Positions 23,600-31,401 of a stretch of 33,177 bases of DNA are shown one piece after another. Each line of letters begins with the position of its first letter. Within the stretch, counting starts at the first letter, position 1. The stretch is taken from assembly GCF_902491705.1 (NCBI RefSeq), contig NZ_CABUIW010000020.1, positions 1 through 33,177 on the forward strand. Direction: 5' to 3'. This DNA comes from an uncultured Lactobacillus sp. (GTDB lineage: Bacteria > Bacillota > Bacilli > Lactobacillales > Lactobacillaceae). Position numbers and translations under genes: made by a program. The notes under the pieces were generated by a model. It made no database searches. It was not told the origin of the DNA and worked only from the letters and a program-made list of their open reading frames with translations.

Positions 23600-24463
23600 A
23601 TGAAAAAACGACAAATCAGTCTAATTATCTTAATTCTTATAATTACAATTGGAATAGGAACATTTATGGTTACCAGAAACAAACACGATACGATAGAAAT
23701 GAAAACCAGTGAAGTAATTAAAAGCAAACAACTGCTTAAAGTTAAACGTTCAATTTTGCATATCAAAGATCAGCATGGTACTTTACACGGCACTCTTTTT
23801 ACCAGTAACCAAGCGCAAAAAAATAAGCCGCTGATTATCTATTCCCATGAGCTCGGAAATAATCAATCAACTGGCTGGAAATATGCTAGATCATTAGCTA
23901 AACAAGGATATACTGCTTACACTTATACGTTTAATCATGGCTCTGCTGGTAGTGATATGACAAAAATGTCAATCTTCACTGAAGAAGATGATTTAAATGC
24001 CGTAGTAAATCACTTTAAAAAGCAAGGTTATAAAAAAATATTTTTGCTTGGGGCTAGCCAAGGCGGGGTAGTTTCCGCAATGACTGCAGCCGATCGAAAG
24101 GATATTAAAGGATTGGTGCTTTTTTATCCTGCTTTTGTTTTGCGTGATGATATGCTTAAAAGATTTCCTAATAACAAATTTCCTAAAACATTTGATATGT
24201 GGGGAATGACATTAGGTCGTGAATACCTTGCACGTCTTCCTAAATACAACATTGAAAAAGAAGTCATTCGCTATCATGGACCAGTTCTGCTTGTTCACGG
24301 CACCAGCGATTCCACTGCACCAATAAGTTACTCTGAAAGAATGGCAAAAACTTATAAAAATGCTAGATTGGTAAAAATTCCAGGTGCAGGACACGGTTTC
24401 TACGGCTTAGAAGCACAAAAAGCTACTAAAGAATTGCTTTCTTTTATTAAGAAAAATCAATAG
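23600..24463 (+). CDS. Membrane-anchored alpha/beta hydrolase
   Basis: 287 residues. An N-terminal hydrophobic segment (about 6-24) after MKKR anchors it with the hydrolase domain outside. The triad is visible: nucleophile Ser153 in GASQGG, Asp in LVHGTSDSTAP and His in GAGHGFYG. The fold fits serine esterases/lipases or peptidase S9-like enzymes, and the substrate is unknown. ATG at 23600 has AGGTGA upstream. An earlier ATG at 23573 lies inside the preceding terminator and is unlikely. No separate promoter is clear between the terminator and the start, so it may be expressed by readthrough. It ends directly against the convergent merR-type gene. Confidence 0.85.
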   Translation: MKKRQISLIILILIITIGIGTFMVTRNKHDTIEMKTSEVIKSKQLLKVKRSILHIKDQHGTLHGTLFTSNQAQKNKPLIIYSHELGNNQSTGWKYARSLAKQGYTAYTYTFNHGSAGSDMTKMSIFTEEDDLNAVVNHFKKQGYKKIFLLGASQGGVVSAMTAADRKDIKGLVLFYPAFVLRDDMLKRFPNNKFPKTFDMWGMTLGREYLARLPKYNIEKEVIRYHGPVLLVHGTSDSTAPISYSERMAKTYKNARLVKIPGAGHGFYGLEAQKATKELLSFIKKNQ

Positions 24464-24904
24464 CTATTTTTGATACTTCTTCCATATTGGTTCTACATTA
24501 CGATGATCAATATTGCCTTGTTCTAAATTAACAAAATGATCATCAAAAATATCTAACTTATATTGCAAGACATTTTTAGTATCTTGCAATATTTTTATTT
24601 GTCGATTAATTGCATCGATTTGATCTGATAATAAATCCTTCTGCTTTTTAAAGGATTCTTCTGAGGGATGATTAAACAAGTAGCCAAATTCAGCAATTGC
24701 ATCTAAAGAAAGTCCTGCTCTTTTTAAATTCATTGCTAAATAAATCCAATTCAATTCATAATCCGTATAAACTCGATAACCATTCTTATCTCTAGGGACA
24801 TGCGGAATAATGCCCTTTTCTTCATAAAAACGTAGGGTATCTTTACTAATGCCGAAGAAGTCAGCTACTTCTTTAGAAGTTAATTCATTTTGTGATCCGT
24901 TCAT
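24464..24904 (-). CDS. MerR-family transcriptional regulator
   Basis: 146 residues. The N-terminal winged helix-turn-helix is typical of MerR (SKEVADFFGISKDTLRFYEEKGIIP, then GYRVYTDYELNWI). A coiled-coil dimerisation helix runs from about 85 to 125. The short C-terminus has no cysteine cluster, so a metal sensor of the MerR/CueR kind is unlikely; an organic or electrophile ligand is possible. The start ATG follows AAGGTGAG, and a TATAAT lies upstream within the previous terminator's T-run. It is the obvious candidate to bind the two 19-bp-spacer promoters at 22433-22512. Confidence 0.9.
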   Translation of the reverse strand: MNGSQNELTSKEVADFFGISKDTLRFYEEKGIIPHVPRDKNGYRVYTDYELNWIYLAMNLKRAGLSLDAIAEFGYLFNHPSEESFKKQKDLLSDQIDAINRQIKILQDTKNVLQYKLDIFDDHFVNLEQGNIDHRNVEPIWKKYQK

Positions 24905-24942
24905 TTAACTCACCTTTTTCTTTTAATTAAGAAAATTATAGC

Positions 24943-24978
24943 AAAAAAATACTAATCGCCTACTTTACAGACGATTAG
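24943..24978 (-). terminator. Terminator of the thyA-folA operon
   Basis: CTAATCG/CGATTAG arms (24952-24958, 24972-24978) with a loose 13-base interior and seven T on the minus strand, 15 bp after the folA stop. Confidence 0.75.
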
Positions 24979-24992
24979 CACTTTGGATAATA

Positions 24993-25505
24993 CTAATTTC
25001 TAGCTTTTCTAACATAAGTTAAAAAAGTGTACGGATATTTATTCTTACTATCTGCATCATGATGCTCTTTATTCACTAATTCAAATTGTGAATAATCGAT
25101 TTCTGGCATAGTCGTATCTGCTTTAAAAGCGCCATCAATTTCAGTCTTTTCAAGCACGTCGACTTGATCAATTAGCGCCTTAAAAATCGATACTCCACCA
25201 ATTGCACAGATCTTTTCATCCTGATGCTCAGCTAGATAAGCATTCATTTCTTCTAGTGAGGTTAAAATTTCTACTTGCTTATTATCTTGCCACTTATCCT
25301 TTAACTCTTTATTCCGAGTTAAAACGATGTGCTGTCTTCCTGGCAATAATTTAGGCAAGCTAGTAAAAGTCTTTCTCCCCATTAAGATTGGGTGATTCAT
25401 CGTTTTTTCTTTAAAATGCTTTAAGTCAGCTGGCAAATGCCATGGTAAATGACCATCTAACCCAATATTTTTCTCTTTATCTTCTGCCCAAACATATTCA
25501 ATCAT
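24993..25505 (-). CDS. folA: Dihydrofolate reductase
   Basis: Reduces dihydrofolate to tetrahydrofolate with NADPH, the step blocked by trimethoprim. The 170-residue protein has the normal motifs: IGLDGHLPWHLPADLKHFKEKT around the active-site acidic residue, GRKTFTSLP, and ICAIGGVSIFKAL for NADPH binding. It lies 9 bp after thyA, which regenerates dihydrofolate during dTMP synthesis, so the pair forms a folate-cycling operon. The ribosome-binding site is AGGAATT before ATG. Confidence 0.95.
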   Translation of the reverse strand: MIEYVWAEDKEKNIGLDGHLPWHLPADLKHFKEKTMNHPILMGRKTFTSLPKLLPGRQHIVLTRNKELKDKWQDNKQVEILTSLEEMNAYLAEHQDEKICAIGGVSIFKALIDQVDVLEKTEIDGAFKADTTMPEIDYSQFELVNKEHHDADSKNKYPYTFLTYVRKARN

Positions 25506-25514
25506 TTTTAATTC

Positions 25515-26471
25515 CTAAACTGCAACTGGAGCCTTAATTGTTCCGTGGTGCTTATAATCGACTACCTTAATATCCTTCATTTCGAAGTCCTCAATATGCT
25601 TCTTTTCAGGATTGAGCCAAAGCTTTGGTGAATCATAAGGCTTACGCGACAACAATTCTTTTACTTGTTCAAAGTGGTTGCGGTAAATATGTGCATCCCC
25701 CAGCGTATGAACAAATTCACCTACTTCAAGCCCAGTCTCGCGAGCAATCATGTTCAATAGCAATGCATATGAAGCAATATTGAATGGCACACCTAAGAAC
25801 ATATCGCCACTTCTTTGGTAAAGTTGAACGCTAATTTTACCATCCACTACATAAAACTGGAACATTACATGGCATGGTGGCAATGCACTTGTTGGGACAT
25901 CTTCTGGATTCCATGCAGTAACAATCATTCTACGTGAATCTGGCGTTTCTTTAATTTGCTTGATCACATCAGCGATTTGATCAATAAAGCCGCCCTCGCG
26001 CTTTTGCCAATGACGCCATTGTGCACCATATACGTCACCTAAATTACCATACTTTTTAGCAAAATCCTCATCATCCAGAATTCGTTGATCAAACTTCTTC
26101 ATTTCTGCTTGATAAATCTTATTAAATTCTGGATCGCTTTGACTGCGCAAACCAAAATCAGTCATGTCAGGACCTTGGTATTCGTCACTAGTTACCCAAT
26201 TTTTAAAGGCCCATTCATCCCAAATATGATTGTTATGCTCTAACAAAAAGCGGATATTGGTATCGCCACGCAAGAACCATAAAAGCTCACTTTTAATTAA
26301 GCCAAAAGGAACTCTTTTAGTAGTTAACAATGGGAAGCCTTTTGATAAGTCAAAGCGCATTTGTGCACCAAAATAACTTCTAGTGCCTGTACCAGTACGA
26401 TCGCTTTTATCATGTCCTTCAGTCATAATTTTTTGCAAAAGATCTAAATACGGTTGTTCAAGAATCGCCAT
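25515..26471 (-). CDS. thyA: Thymidylate synthase
   Basis: Makes dTMP from dUMP with methylene-tetrahydrofolate. The 318 residues contain the conserved Arg near the start (SDRTGTGTRS), the catalytic Cys200 in ALPPCHVMFQFYV, and the RSGDMFLGVPFNIASYALL substrate-binding block. It carries the longer insertion region around residues 90-145 typical of lactobacillar thymidylate synthases (L. casei type, 316 residues). First gene of thyA-folA, with AAAGGTG upstream of its ATG and an inverted repeat in the upstream region. Confidence 0.96.
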   Translation of the reverse strand: MAILEQPYLDLLQKIMTEGHDKSDRTGTGTRSYFGAQMRFDLSKGFPLLTTKRVPFGLIKSELLWFLRGDTNIRFLLEHNNHIWDEWAFKNWVTSDEYQGPDMTDFGLRSQSDPEFNKIYQAEMKKFDQRILDDEDFAKKYGNLGDVYGAQWRHWQKREGGFIDQIADVIKQIKETPDSRRMIVTAWNPEDVPTSALPPCHVMFQFYVVDGKISVQLYQRSGDMFLGVPFNIASYALLLNMIARETGLEVGEFVHTLGDAHIYRNHFEQVKELLSRKPYDSPKLWLNPEKKHIEDFEMKDIKVVDYKHHGTIKAPVAV

Positions 26472-26507
26472 TTTTTACACACCTTTCAAGTTATCATCTT
26501 GTTTAAG

Positions 26508-26525
26508 ATACCATAGATCTGGTAT
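26508..26525. promoter_or_regulatory. Inverted repeat upstream of thyA
   Basis: ATACCA and TGGTAT flank a 6-base centre about 40 bp upstream of the thyA start. No T-run follows, so an operator is possible. No clear promoter pair could be fixed. Confidence 0.35.
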
Positions 26526-26573
26526 TTTTGATAATGCAAACTACAAGATTTAGTGTGCTTTAAACAAAATAAA

Positions 26574-26595
26574 AAAGATGAACTTAATCATCTTT
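26574..26595 (-). terminator. Terminator of the amino acid permease gene
   Basis: aaagatga/tcatcttt stem with a 6-base loop and six T on the minus strand, just after the stop at 26601. Confidence 0.82.
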
Positions 26596-26600
26596 CTTAC

Positions 26601-27989
26601 TTAATTTTTCTTAAATTCGCCCTTATGTCTAACCAAGTAAACAATCACTGCCACAATTAATACAAGTGCCCCTACGATAACTGAAATTCTCGTATCAGGG
26701 TTGATAAACATGAAGAATACAATTACAAGCAGCATGGCAAAAGCAAAGTAGTTTGAAAACGGATAAAGTGGCAACTTGAATGGGTGGGTAGCCATTTTAT
26801 CTTTATTATGCTTTCTAAATCTAAGCTCTGCTAATAAGATTACGAACCATGGAATCATCCCTGGCAAAACAGATGAACTGAACACAATAACAAACAAGTC
26901 TGAAGCAGAGTGATTGAATTGTGATGCAATTACGTTTAAAACAAAGCCGATAAAGATCCCGCCAGAAATACCCATGATTGCGCGATCAGGCACGATTCTC
27001 TTTGAAATATGCTTAAACACGCTAGGTGCTTCATTATCGTGGGACAACTTAAACAGCATTCGACTTGATGAGTAAATTCCTGAGTTAGCACCAGATAAAG
27101 CCGCAGTCAAAACAACGAAGTTGATAATTGAAGCCGCTGCAGTGATCCCTACTTTAGCAAAAGTAGTTACAAAAGGTGACCCCAAGCTGCTTAACTTATT
27201 CCATGGATAAATGGTTACAATTACGAAGATTGCACCTACATAGAAAATCAAAATTCTAAGTAAAACTGACTTAACACTTTTGACAATGGCTTCTTGCGGA
27301 TGAGCAACTTCACCAGCAGAAATACCTAAAAGCTCAATTCCTTCATATGAACCAACGATAATTGACATTGAGAAGAAGAAGCCCTTAAAGCCACCAGTGA
27401 AGAAGCCGCCATGAGCCCACAAATTGCTAAAGCCTGTTGGCTTACCGCCATTACCAACACCAAAGAAGATGACGATAAAACCTAAGATGATCATCAAGAT
27501 AATGGTGATGACTTTGATCATCGCAAACCAAAATTCTAGGGATGCATACGCCTTGGCACTAGCTAAATTGGCTAAAAGCAAAAAGGCAATAATGATGATC
27601 CCTGACCATAAAGCACTAATATTCGGCCACCAATACTTTAAATATTCTGTTGCAGCAACTACTTCTGACATCCCTACAACAATATATTCAAAAACATTGG
27701 CCCATTCAGCCAAATACCCAGCTAAAGGATAGACATATTCTGTTGCATAATCTGCAAACGATCCAGTACCTGGATTGATATAGAGCATTTCCCCTAGTGC
27801 TCTCATAACAATGTACAAAATTAACCCAACAAACATGTAGGCTAAAAGTACTGAAGGACCAGTCCATTTAATAGTTGACGTAGACCCCATAAATAAGCCG
27901 ACACCGATTGCTCCACCAAGTGAAATCATTTCCATTTGGCCAGCAGTCATCGTGCGCTTTAACTGAGGCGCGCTATTCTTTTTTTCCAT
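26601..27989 (-). CDS. Amino acid permease (APC superfamily, AAT type)
   Basis: This 462-residue proton-coupled amino acid transporter has about twelve membrane helices. The first unwound helix carries ISLGGAIGVGLFMGS, the substrate-binding glycine motif. MRALGEMLYINPGTGSFADYA, the sixth-helix segment IVGSYEGIELLGISAGEVAHPQEA and SGANSGIYSSSRMLF are family hallmarks. The substrate cannot be fixed from sequence; relatives carry aromatic, branched, GABA or lysine-type amino acids. It stands alone, with its own promoter (TTGACA) and terminator, and a GGAGAG ribosome-binding site. Confidence 0.9.
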   Translation of the reverse strand: MEKKNSAPQLKRTMTAGQMEMISLGGAIGVGLFMGSTSTIKWTGPSVLLAYMFVGLILYIVMRALGEMLYINPGTGSFADYATEYVYPLAGYLAEWANVFEYIVVGMSEVVAATEYLKYWWPNISALWSGIIIIAFLLLANLASAKAYASLEFWFAMIKVITIILMIILGFIVIFFGVGNGGKPTGFSNLWAHGGFFTGGFKGFFFSMSIIVGSYEGIELLGISAGEVAHPQEAIVKSVKSVLLRILIFYVGAIFVIVTIYPWNKLSSLGSPFVTTFAKVGITAAASIINFVVLTAALSGANSGIYSSSRMLFKLSHDNEAPSVFKHISKRIVPDRAIMGISGGIFIGFVLNVIASQFNHSASDLFVIVFSSSVLPGMIPWFVILLAELRFRKHNKDKMATHPFKLPLYPFSNYFAFAMLLVIVFFMFINPDTRISVIVGALVLIVAVIVYLVRHKGEFKKN

Positions 27990-28037
27990 GACTCAACTCT
28001 CCATATAATTAATCTATTCCTATTAATTACCGGAACT

Positions 28038-28067
28038 AATTTACTTTTGATTTTGGTGTTTTGTCAA
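28038..28067 (-). promoter_or_regulatory. Promoter of the amino acid permease gene
   Basis: Minus strand TTGACA (28062-28067), 18-bp spacer, TAAATT (28038-28043). It begins right after the tRNA terminator. Confidence 0.72.
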
Positions 28068-28072
28068 GGGTA

Positions 28073-28104
28073 AAAAGAAAAAAGCTACTATTATTTAGTA
28101 GCTT
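28073..28104 (-). terminator. Terminator of the tRNA-Ser gene
   Basis: aagctacta/tagtagctt stem (28082-28090, 28096-28104) followed by TTTTTTCTTTTT on the minus strand. Confidence 0.85.
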
Positions 28105-28127
28105 CTTAGAACTTCGATTAAAAATAA

Positions 28128-28215
28128 GGAGTGTACAGGATTTGAACCTGCGCGCCAAGGAAAACTTGGTTCGCCGGATTTCGAGTCCGGTGCATTACCA
28201 CTCTGCCAACACTCC
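28128..28215 (-). tRNA. tRNA-Ser, anticodon CGA
   Basis: 88 nt cloverleaf: acceptor GGAGTGT/ACACTCC, D-arm with GGTAATG, anticodon loop CTCGAAA (anticodon CGA, reads UCG), a long variable arm AACCAAG..CTTGG typical of serine tRNAs, and T-loop GTTCAAATC. CCA is not encoded. The base after the acceptor stem is T, where G73 is expected. Promoter and terminator are both visible, so it is a single-gene unit. Confidence 0.95.
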
Positions 28216-28226
28216 ACAACGTTTTT

Positions 28227-28256
28227 ATTATAACCTTATTGCGAAAAATAGTCCAA
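28227..28256 (-). promoter_or_regulatory. Promoter of the tRNA-Ser gene
   Basis: Minus strand TTGGAC (28251-28256), 18-bp spacer, TATAAT (28227-28232), ending 12 bp before the tRNA. Confidence 0.75.
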
Positions 28257-28375
28257 ACCTATTTTTTAACTAAAAATTGCAAAGATAATATTAATTTTGT
28301 TTAAAGATTGGTACTATTTTGGTTTTTATGGTTACAATAGATTTCAAAGTAAGTAATTGGGGATATTTTGCATAA

Positions 28376-28951
28376 ATGAATAGTTATTTAGTGTTGCTGC
28401 TTGCAGCAGCTGTTTTATTGTTACTCATTTTTAATATCAAAACCTCACGTCGTTTCAACCTATTTGACCATTGGCTACACCATCAACTGATCAAAAAGCG
28501 CAGTGGCTACAAATGGCAAGTCATTGCCTTTATCAATGACCCTAAATTAATGGTTGTTTGGGACGTGCTTTTGGCAGGACTGCTTTTAAATGAAGAGCGC
28601 AACTTAACTGCACTTTGGGTGTTAGGTACCCTAGGCTTTGCAGATATTTCTGGTATTATTTTAAAGAAATTAATTCGGCGCAAGCGTCCTATCTTACATT
28701 CAGATATGGAAGAAGGCTACAGCTTTCCTAGTGGTCACGTTTTAGGTGCAACGACCATGGGATTAATCTTATTGCAGCTTTTTACAAAAGATTTAGGCAT
28801 TGCCTTCATTGTCATTATTATTGCTGCTTGGGTGATGGTGATTATTTCTCGCTTGAGTTTAAAAGCTCACTACCCATCAGACGTAATTGGTGCAACTAGT
28901 TTAGCAATTGTTTGCTTCAGTATTTCACAGCAATTATTTTTAGCAATTTAA
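28376..28951 (+). CDS. PAP2-family lipid phosphatase
   Basis: This 191-residue membrane protein has several hydrophobic helices and the three-part acid phosphatase signature: KKLIRRKRP (KX6RP), PSGH (the catalytic His of the middle motif) and SRLSLKAHYPSD (SRX5H). Such enzymes remove phosphate from phosphatidic acid, phosphatidylglycerol phosphate or undecaprenyl pyrophosphate. Size and layout fit the undecaprenyl-PP/PgpB group, but the substrate is not decided by sequence. The ribosome-binding site (GGGGAT) is weak and rather far from ATG. It has its own strong terminator. Confidence 0.9.
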   Translation: MNSYLVLLLAAAVLLLLIFNIKTSRRFNLFDHWLHHQLIKKRSGYKWQVIAFINDPKLMVVWDVLLAGLLLNEERNLTALWVLGTLGFADISGIILKKLIRRKRPILHSDMEEGYSFPSGHVLGATTMGLILLQLFTKDLGIAFIVIIIAAWVMVIISRLSLKAHYPSDVIGATSLAIVCFSISQQLFLAI

Positions 28952-28985
28952 AAGGATATGTTACATAACAACATATCCTTTTTGT
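28950..28985 (+). terminator. Terminator of the PAP2 gene
   Basis: Perfect 13-bp stem aaaaggatatgtt (28950-28962) / aacatatcctttt (28970-28982), then more T. It starts inside the stop codon. Confidence 0.9.
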
Positions 28986-29003
28986 TTTACCTGAACGTTT
29001 GAA

Positions 29004-29042
29004 TTGACATATTTTAGGGGGGTAGATAATTAAGGTAGATAA
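29004..29042 (+). promoter_or_regulatory. Promoter of the SLAP protein gene with GGTAGATAA repeats
   Basis: TTGACA (29004-29009), 17-bp spacer including a run of six G, TAATTA (29027-29032). The 9-mer ggtagataa occurs at 29021-29029 and 29034-29042, spanning the -10 and start site. Confidence 0.65.
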
Positions 29043-29064
29043 ACTTAAAAGGGAGAAATTAACT

Positions 29065-30258
29065 ATGAGAAAAAACAAATTAATGTTAATTTCTGCAGCA
29101 GCATTAATGGGTATTGCTCCATTATTTGCTTCAAATATTCAAAATAATACTGTCCAAGCTGCAGATACTAACGTAACTAACAAAATGATTATGCATACTG
29201 CATTGGCCTATGACAAAGACGGCAAGAGCACTGGCGTAAAGTACAATGCTTTCAGCTATGCTAAATTAGTAGCTAACCCAGTAAAGATTGATGGTGGTCT
29301 TTACTACAAAGTGGCTGATAAAGATCAATATTTAAAGGCTACTAACATTGATGGTGTAACTAGAACCATCACCCACAATACTTACATCTATAGTACTTCA
29401 ACTCGTCGTACCAGCTACCAAAACAAGTGGAAGTTATACAAGGGTCAAACAATTACTACTTACGGTGGCTCTTACAAGTTTAGAAATGGCAAGCACTACT
29501 TCAGAGTAGGCGGTCCCGCTAAACAATATGTAAAATCATACAATTTGGGTCCAGTAATTAAAGTTAATACTGTTATGGGTCCTAACGATACAAATAGTAG
29601 CAGCAATAATAAGACTAATACTACTGATGCCAACAAAAACAATAGCACGACAAATACTACTTCTTCAGAAGAAACTACTGTAACTGTAACTTCTAAAACT
29701 GCTCCTCTTTATGTAGAAGTCCCTGATAAGGATATGGTTCAACCTTCAGGTAAGACTGCTAAAATGGGTGACAAATTTGTAGTTGACCGTTTAGAACAAG
29801 GAACTCGTGCTGGCACTGGTCAAGATGGTGACGATGACTGGGAATTAGCTATTTATCATATTAAAGGTACAAACTACTGGATTTACAATACTAACGTTAA
29901 AGCAGCAAAGAATATTCCAGAACAAAATTATATGAAAACTAAGAGTTCAAACATCATATTTATTCAACCAACAGATATTTACACTGCTAACGGTACTGTA
30001 ATTAACTTCAATGGTGATCGTGCTCGTAAACAATCCGGTCGCTATAAAGTTGATAAATTACTTTATCTTTGGGTTCCAAGCGAAAACAAAGCAGAATTAT
30101 TCTATCATTTAACTGGTAATTCTGTAGATGGTAGCAAAGGTACACTTAGTTTCACTGATGGCTATGTGAAAGCTAATGACGTTAAATTTGATACTAACAG
30201 CGTTGCCTTAACTCCATCAAATACACCTGAACAAGCTAAAGCTGCTGCTCAAAAATAA
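29065..30258 (+). CDS. Secreted SLAP-domain (S-layer-type) cell-wall protein
   Basis: A 397-residue exported protein. The signal peptide runs to about residue 33 (VQAA/DT). Residues 38-170 hold two SLAP-like modules: the first from MHTALAYDKDGKSTG to YYKVADKDQYLKATNI, the second from THNTYIYSTSTRR to HYFRVGG. In S-layer lactobacilli such modules bind wall polymers. A linker of Asn/Thr/Ser (about 176-207) follows, then a C-terminal region of 190 residues that I do not recognise, containing QDGDDDWELAIYHIKGTNYWIY. SLAP modules usually sit at the C-terminus of S-layer proteins; here they come first. Surface function is unknown. It has a strong promoter, a GGGAG site and its own terminator. Confidence 0.85.
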   Translation: MRKNKLMLISAAALMGIAPLFASNIQNNTVQAADTNVTNKMIMHTALAYDKDGKSTGVKYNAFSYAKLVANPVKIDGGLYYKVADKDQYLKATNIDGVTRTITHNTYIYSTSTRRTSYQNKWKLYKGQTITTYGGSYKFRNGKHYFRVGGPAKQYVKSYNLGPVIKVNTVMGPNDTNSSSNNKTNTTDANKNNSTTNTTSSEETTVTVTSKTAPLYVEVPDKDMVQPSGKTAKMGDKFVVDRLEQGTRAGTGQDGDDDWELAIYHIKGTNYWIYNTNVKAAKNIPEQNYMKTKSSNIIFIQPTDIYTANGTVINFNGDRARKQSGRYKVDKLLYLWVPSENKAELFYHLTGNSVDGSKGTLSFTDGYVKANDVKFDTNSVALTPSNTPEQAKAAAQK

Positions 30259-30272
30259 ATTATAGATATACC

Positions 30273-30315
30273 AAAAAGACTCTACTCACAAATAATAGTG
30301 GTAGAGCCTTTTTTT
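30273..30315 (+). terminator. Terminator of the SLAP protein gene
   Basis: aaaaagactctac (30273-30285) and gtagagccttttt pair around a 15-base interior, with extra T. It may also help the opposite-strand DegV gene. Confidence 0.82.
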
Positions 30316-30341
30316 CGCCTATTTAGCTTTGTATTTTTGTT

Positions 30342-31175
30342 TTATTCATGAAAACCTACCATAATACCGCCCTCTTCAGCATAGAAGCTACAAAGGCCAC
30401 GCATTGGACGAACTGTAATTTTAGCATCTGGATATTCAGCTAAAATTTTCTCTTTAATTATTTCTGCGTCCTTTTCATTTTCGCAGTGATCAATAATTAC
30501 TTCACCGCCGTGATAGTTATCTTCTTTCATGTACTTGATTAGTTCACGAATAGCCTTCTTCATTCCCCTAGCCTTAGTTAGTGGTTCAAGCTTGCCTTCT
30601 TTATTTGCAGTACCTATCAAATTAATTTTTAAAAGACCGGCAATCTTGGCAACAGCTGGTGAAACACGACCGTTCAAAGACAAATTGTGTAATGATTGCA
30701 AAATAAAGAGCAGATGTGTGTGCATTCTAAATTTAGCAATCTCTTCTTCCAAATCAACAAATCGAATGTCGCCTTGAATCATTTTTTCGATGCCATGCAA
30801 AACAATAGTAAGTTCAGGGCCAGCACTTCTTGAATCAACTACAATAATTTGACTGGTAGGATGCTTTTCCTCATACATTGCTTTTGCTTGCAAAGCTGAA
30901 GAAAAAGTCCCACTCATGCCACTAGTCATCGTAATGATAATTGCCTTTTCTGTTCCCTCTAATGCATCAAGCCATGCCTGAATACTTGGACAGGTAGTTT
31001 TACCGGCAACCTGATTTTTATTCATATCGGATAAAAATTCTTGGATATTTAAATTTTGATCATCAGTATAATCCTTGCCGCCAAAAGAAATAGTCAAAGG
31101 CACTACTTCTATATTCTCTGCAGGATTACTTTCCATATTGCTACTAGAATCAAGAATTAATTTAATATTTTCCAT
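30342..31175 (-). CDS. DegV-family fatty acid-binding protein
   Basis: 277 residues with the two-domain DegV fold. Landmarks are LILDSSSNM at the start, VPLTISFGGKDYTDD, ITMTSGMSGTFSSAL (lipid carboxylate-binding Thr/Ser), VVDSRSAG, and SLNGRVSPAVAKIAGLLKIN. Some relatives (FakB) hand fatty acids to the kinase FakA for phosphorylation and membrane lipid synthesis. No fakA is present here, so that link is inferred. ATG at 31175 with AAGGA eight bases upstream is preferred over the TTG two codons earlier. TATAAT-like sequences lie upstream around 31220. Stand-alone gene. Confidence 0.9.
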   Translation of the reverse strand: MENIKLILDSSSNMESNPAENIEVVPLTISFGGKDYTDDQNLNIQEFLSDMNKNQVAGKTTCPSIQAWLDALEGTEKAIIITMTSGMSGTFSSALQAKAMYEEKHPTSQIIVVDSRSAGPELTIVLHGIEKMIQGDIRFVDLEEEIAKFRMHTHLLFILQSLHNLSLNGRVSPAVAKIAGLLKINLIGTANKEGKLEPLTKARGMKKAIRELIKYMKEDNYHGGEVIIDHCENEKDAEIIKEKILAEYPDAKITVRPMRGLCSFYAEEGGIMVGFHE

Positions 31176-31291
31176 ATTCAAATTCCTTATTTAAGATAAA
31201 CAATTATTTTAATATATGTATTATATGCCATTATATAGCCATTTTTTATTTCATTTAGGAAATTTTAAAATGTAAACCGCTTTCATATGTT

Positions 31292-31320
31292 TACACAATC
31301 ACAAAGTTAGGCTAAAATTT
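31292..31320 (+). promoter_or_regulatory. eno promoter
   Basis: TTTACA (31292-31297), 17-bp spacer, TAAAAT (31315-31320). It predicts a leader of about 75 nt. Confidence 0.72.
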
Positions 31321-31331
31321 GAGTTGTAAAG

Positions 31332-31381
31332 CGGAGCAAAAATTGTTCCGTATGGCATGCAAAAATTTTGTTACATGCCAT
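31332..31381 (+). promoter_or_regulatory. Two hairpins in the eno 5' leader
   Basis: cggagcaa/ttgttccg (31332-31339, 31343-31350; one G-U) is followed one base later by atggcatg/catgccat (31352-31359, 31374-31381; perfect). aattttt and the GGAGG site come next. The second hairpin plus T-run looks like an attenuator, but could equally be an mRNA stabiliser. Confidence 0.55.
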
Positions 31382-31401
31382 AATTTTTGAGGAGGTTTAT
31401 A

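Noticed and set aside
23521..23766. Minus-strand hydrophobic open frame over the start of the anchored hydrolase
   Set aside because: Antisense reading of the hydrolase's hydrophobic anchor; no ribosome-binding site and it overlaps a terminator.
28061..28273. Plus-strand open frame over the tRNA-Ser gene
   Set aside because: It reads across a tRNA, its terminator and promoter on the other strand.
31273..31287. cre-like tgtaaaccgctttca upstream of eno
   Set aside because: It has one extra base in the centre compared with the cre consensus, so the CG core is out of register. Kept out as a site.
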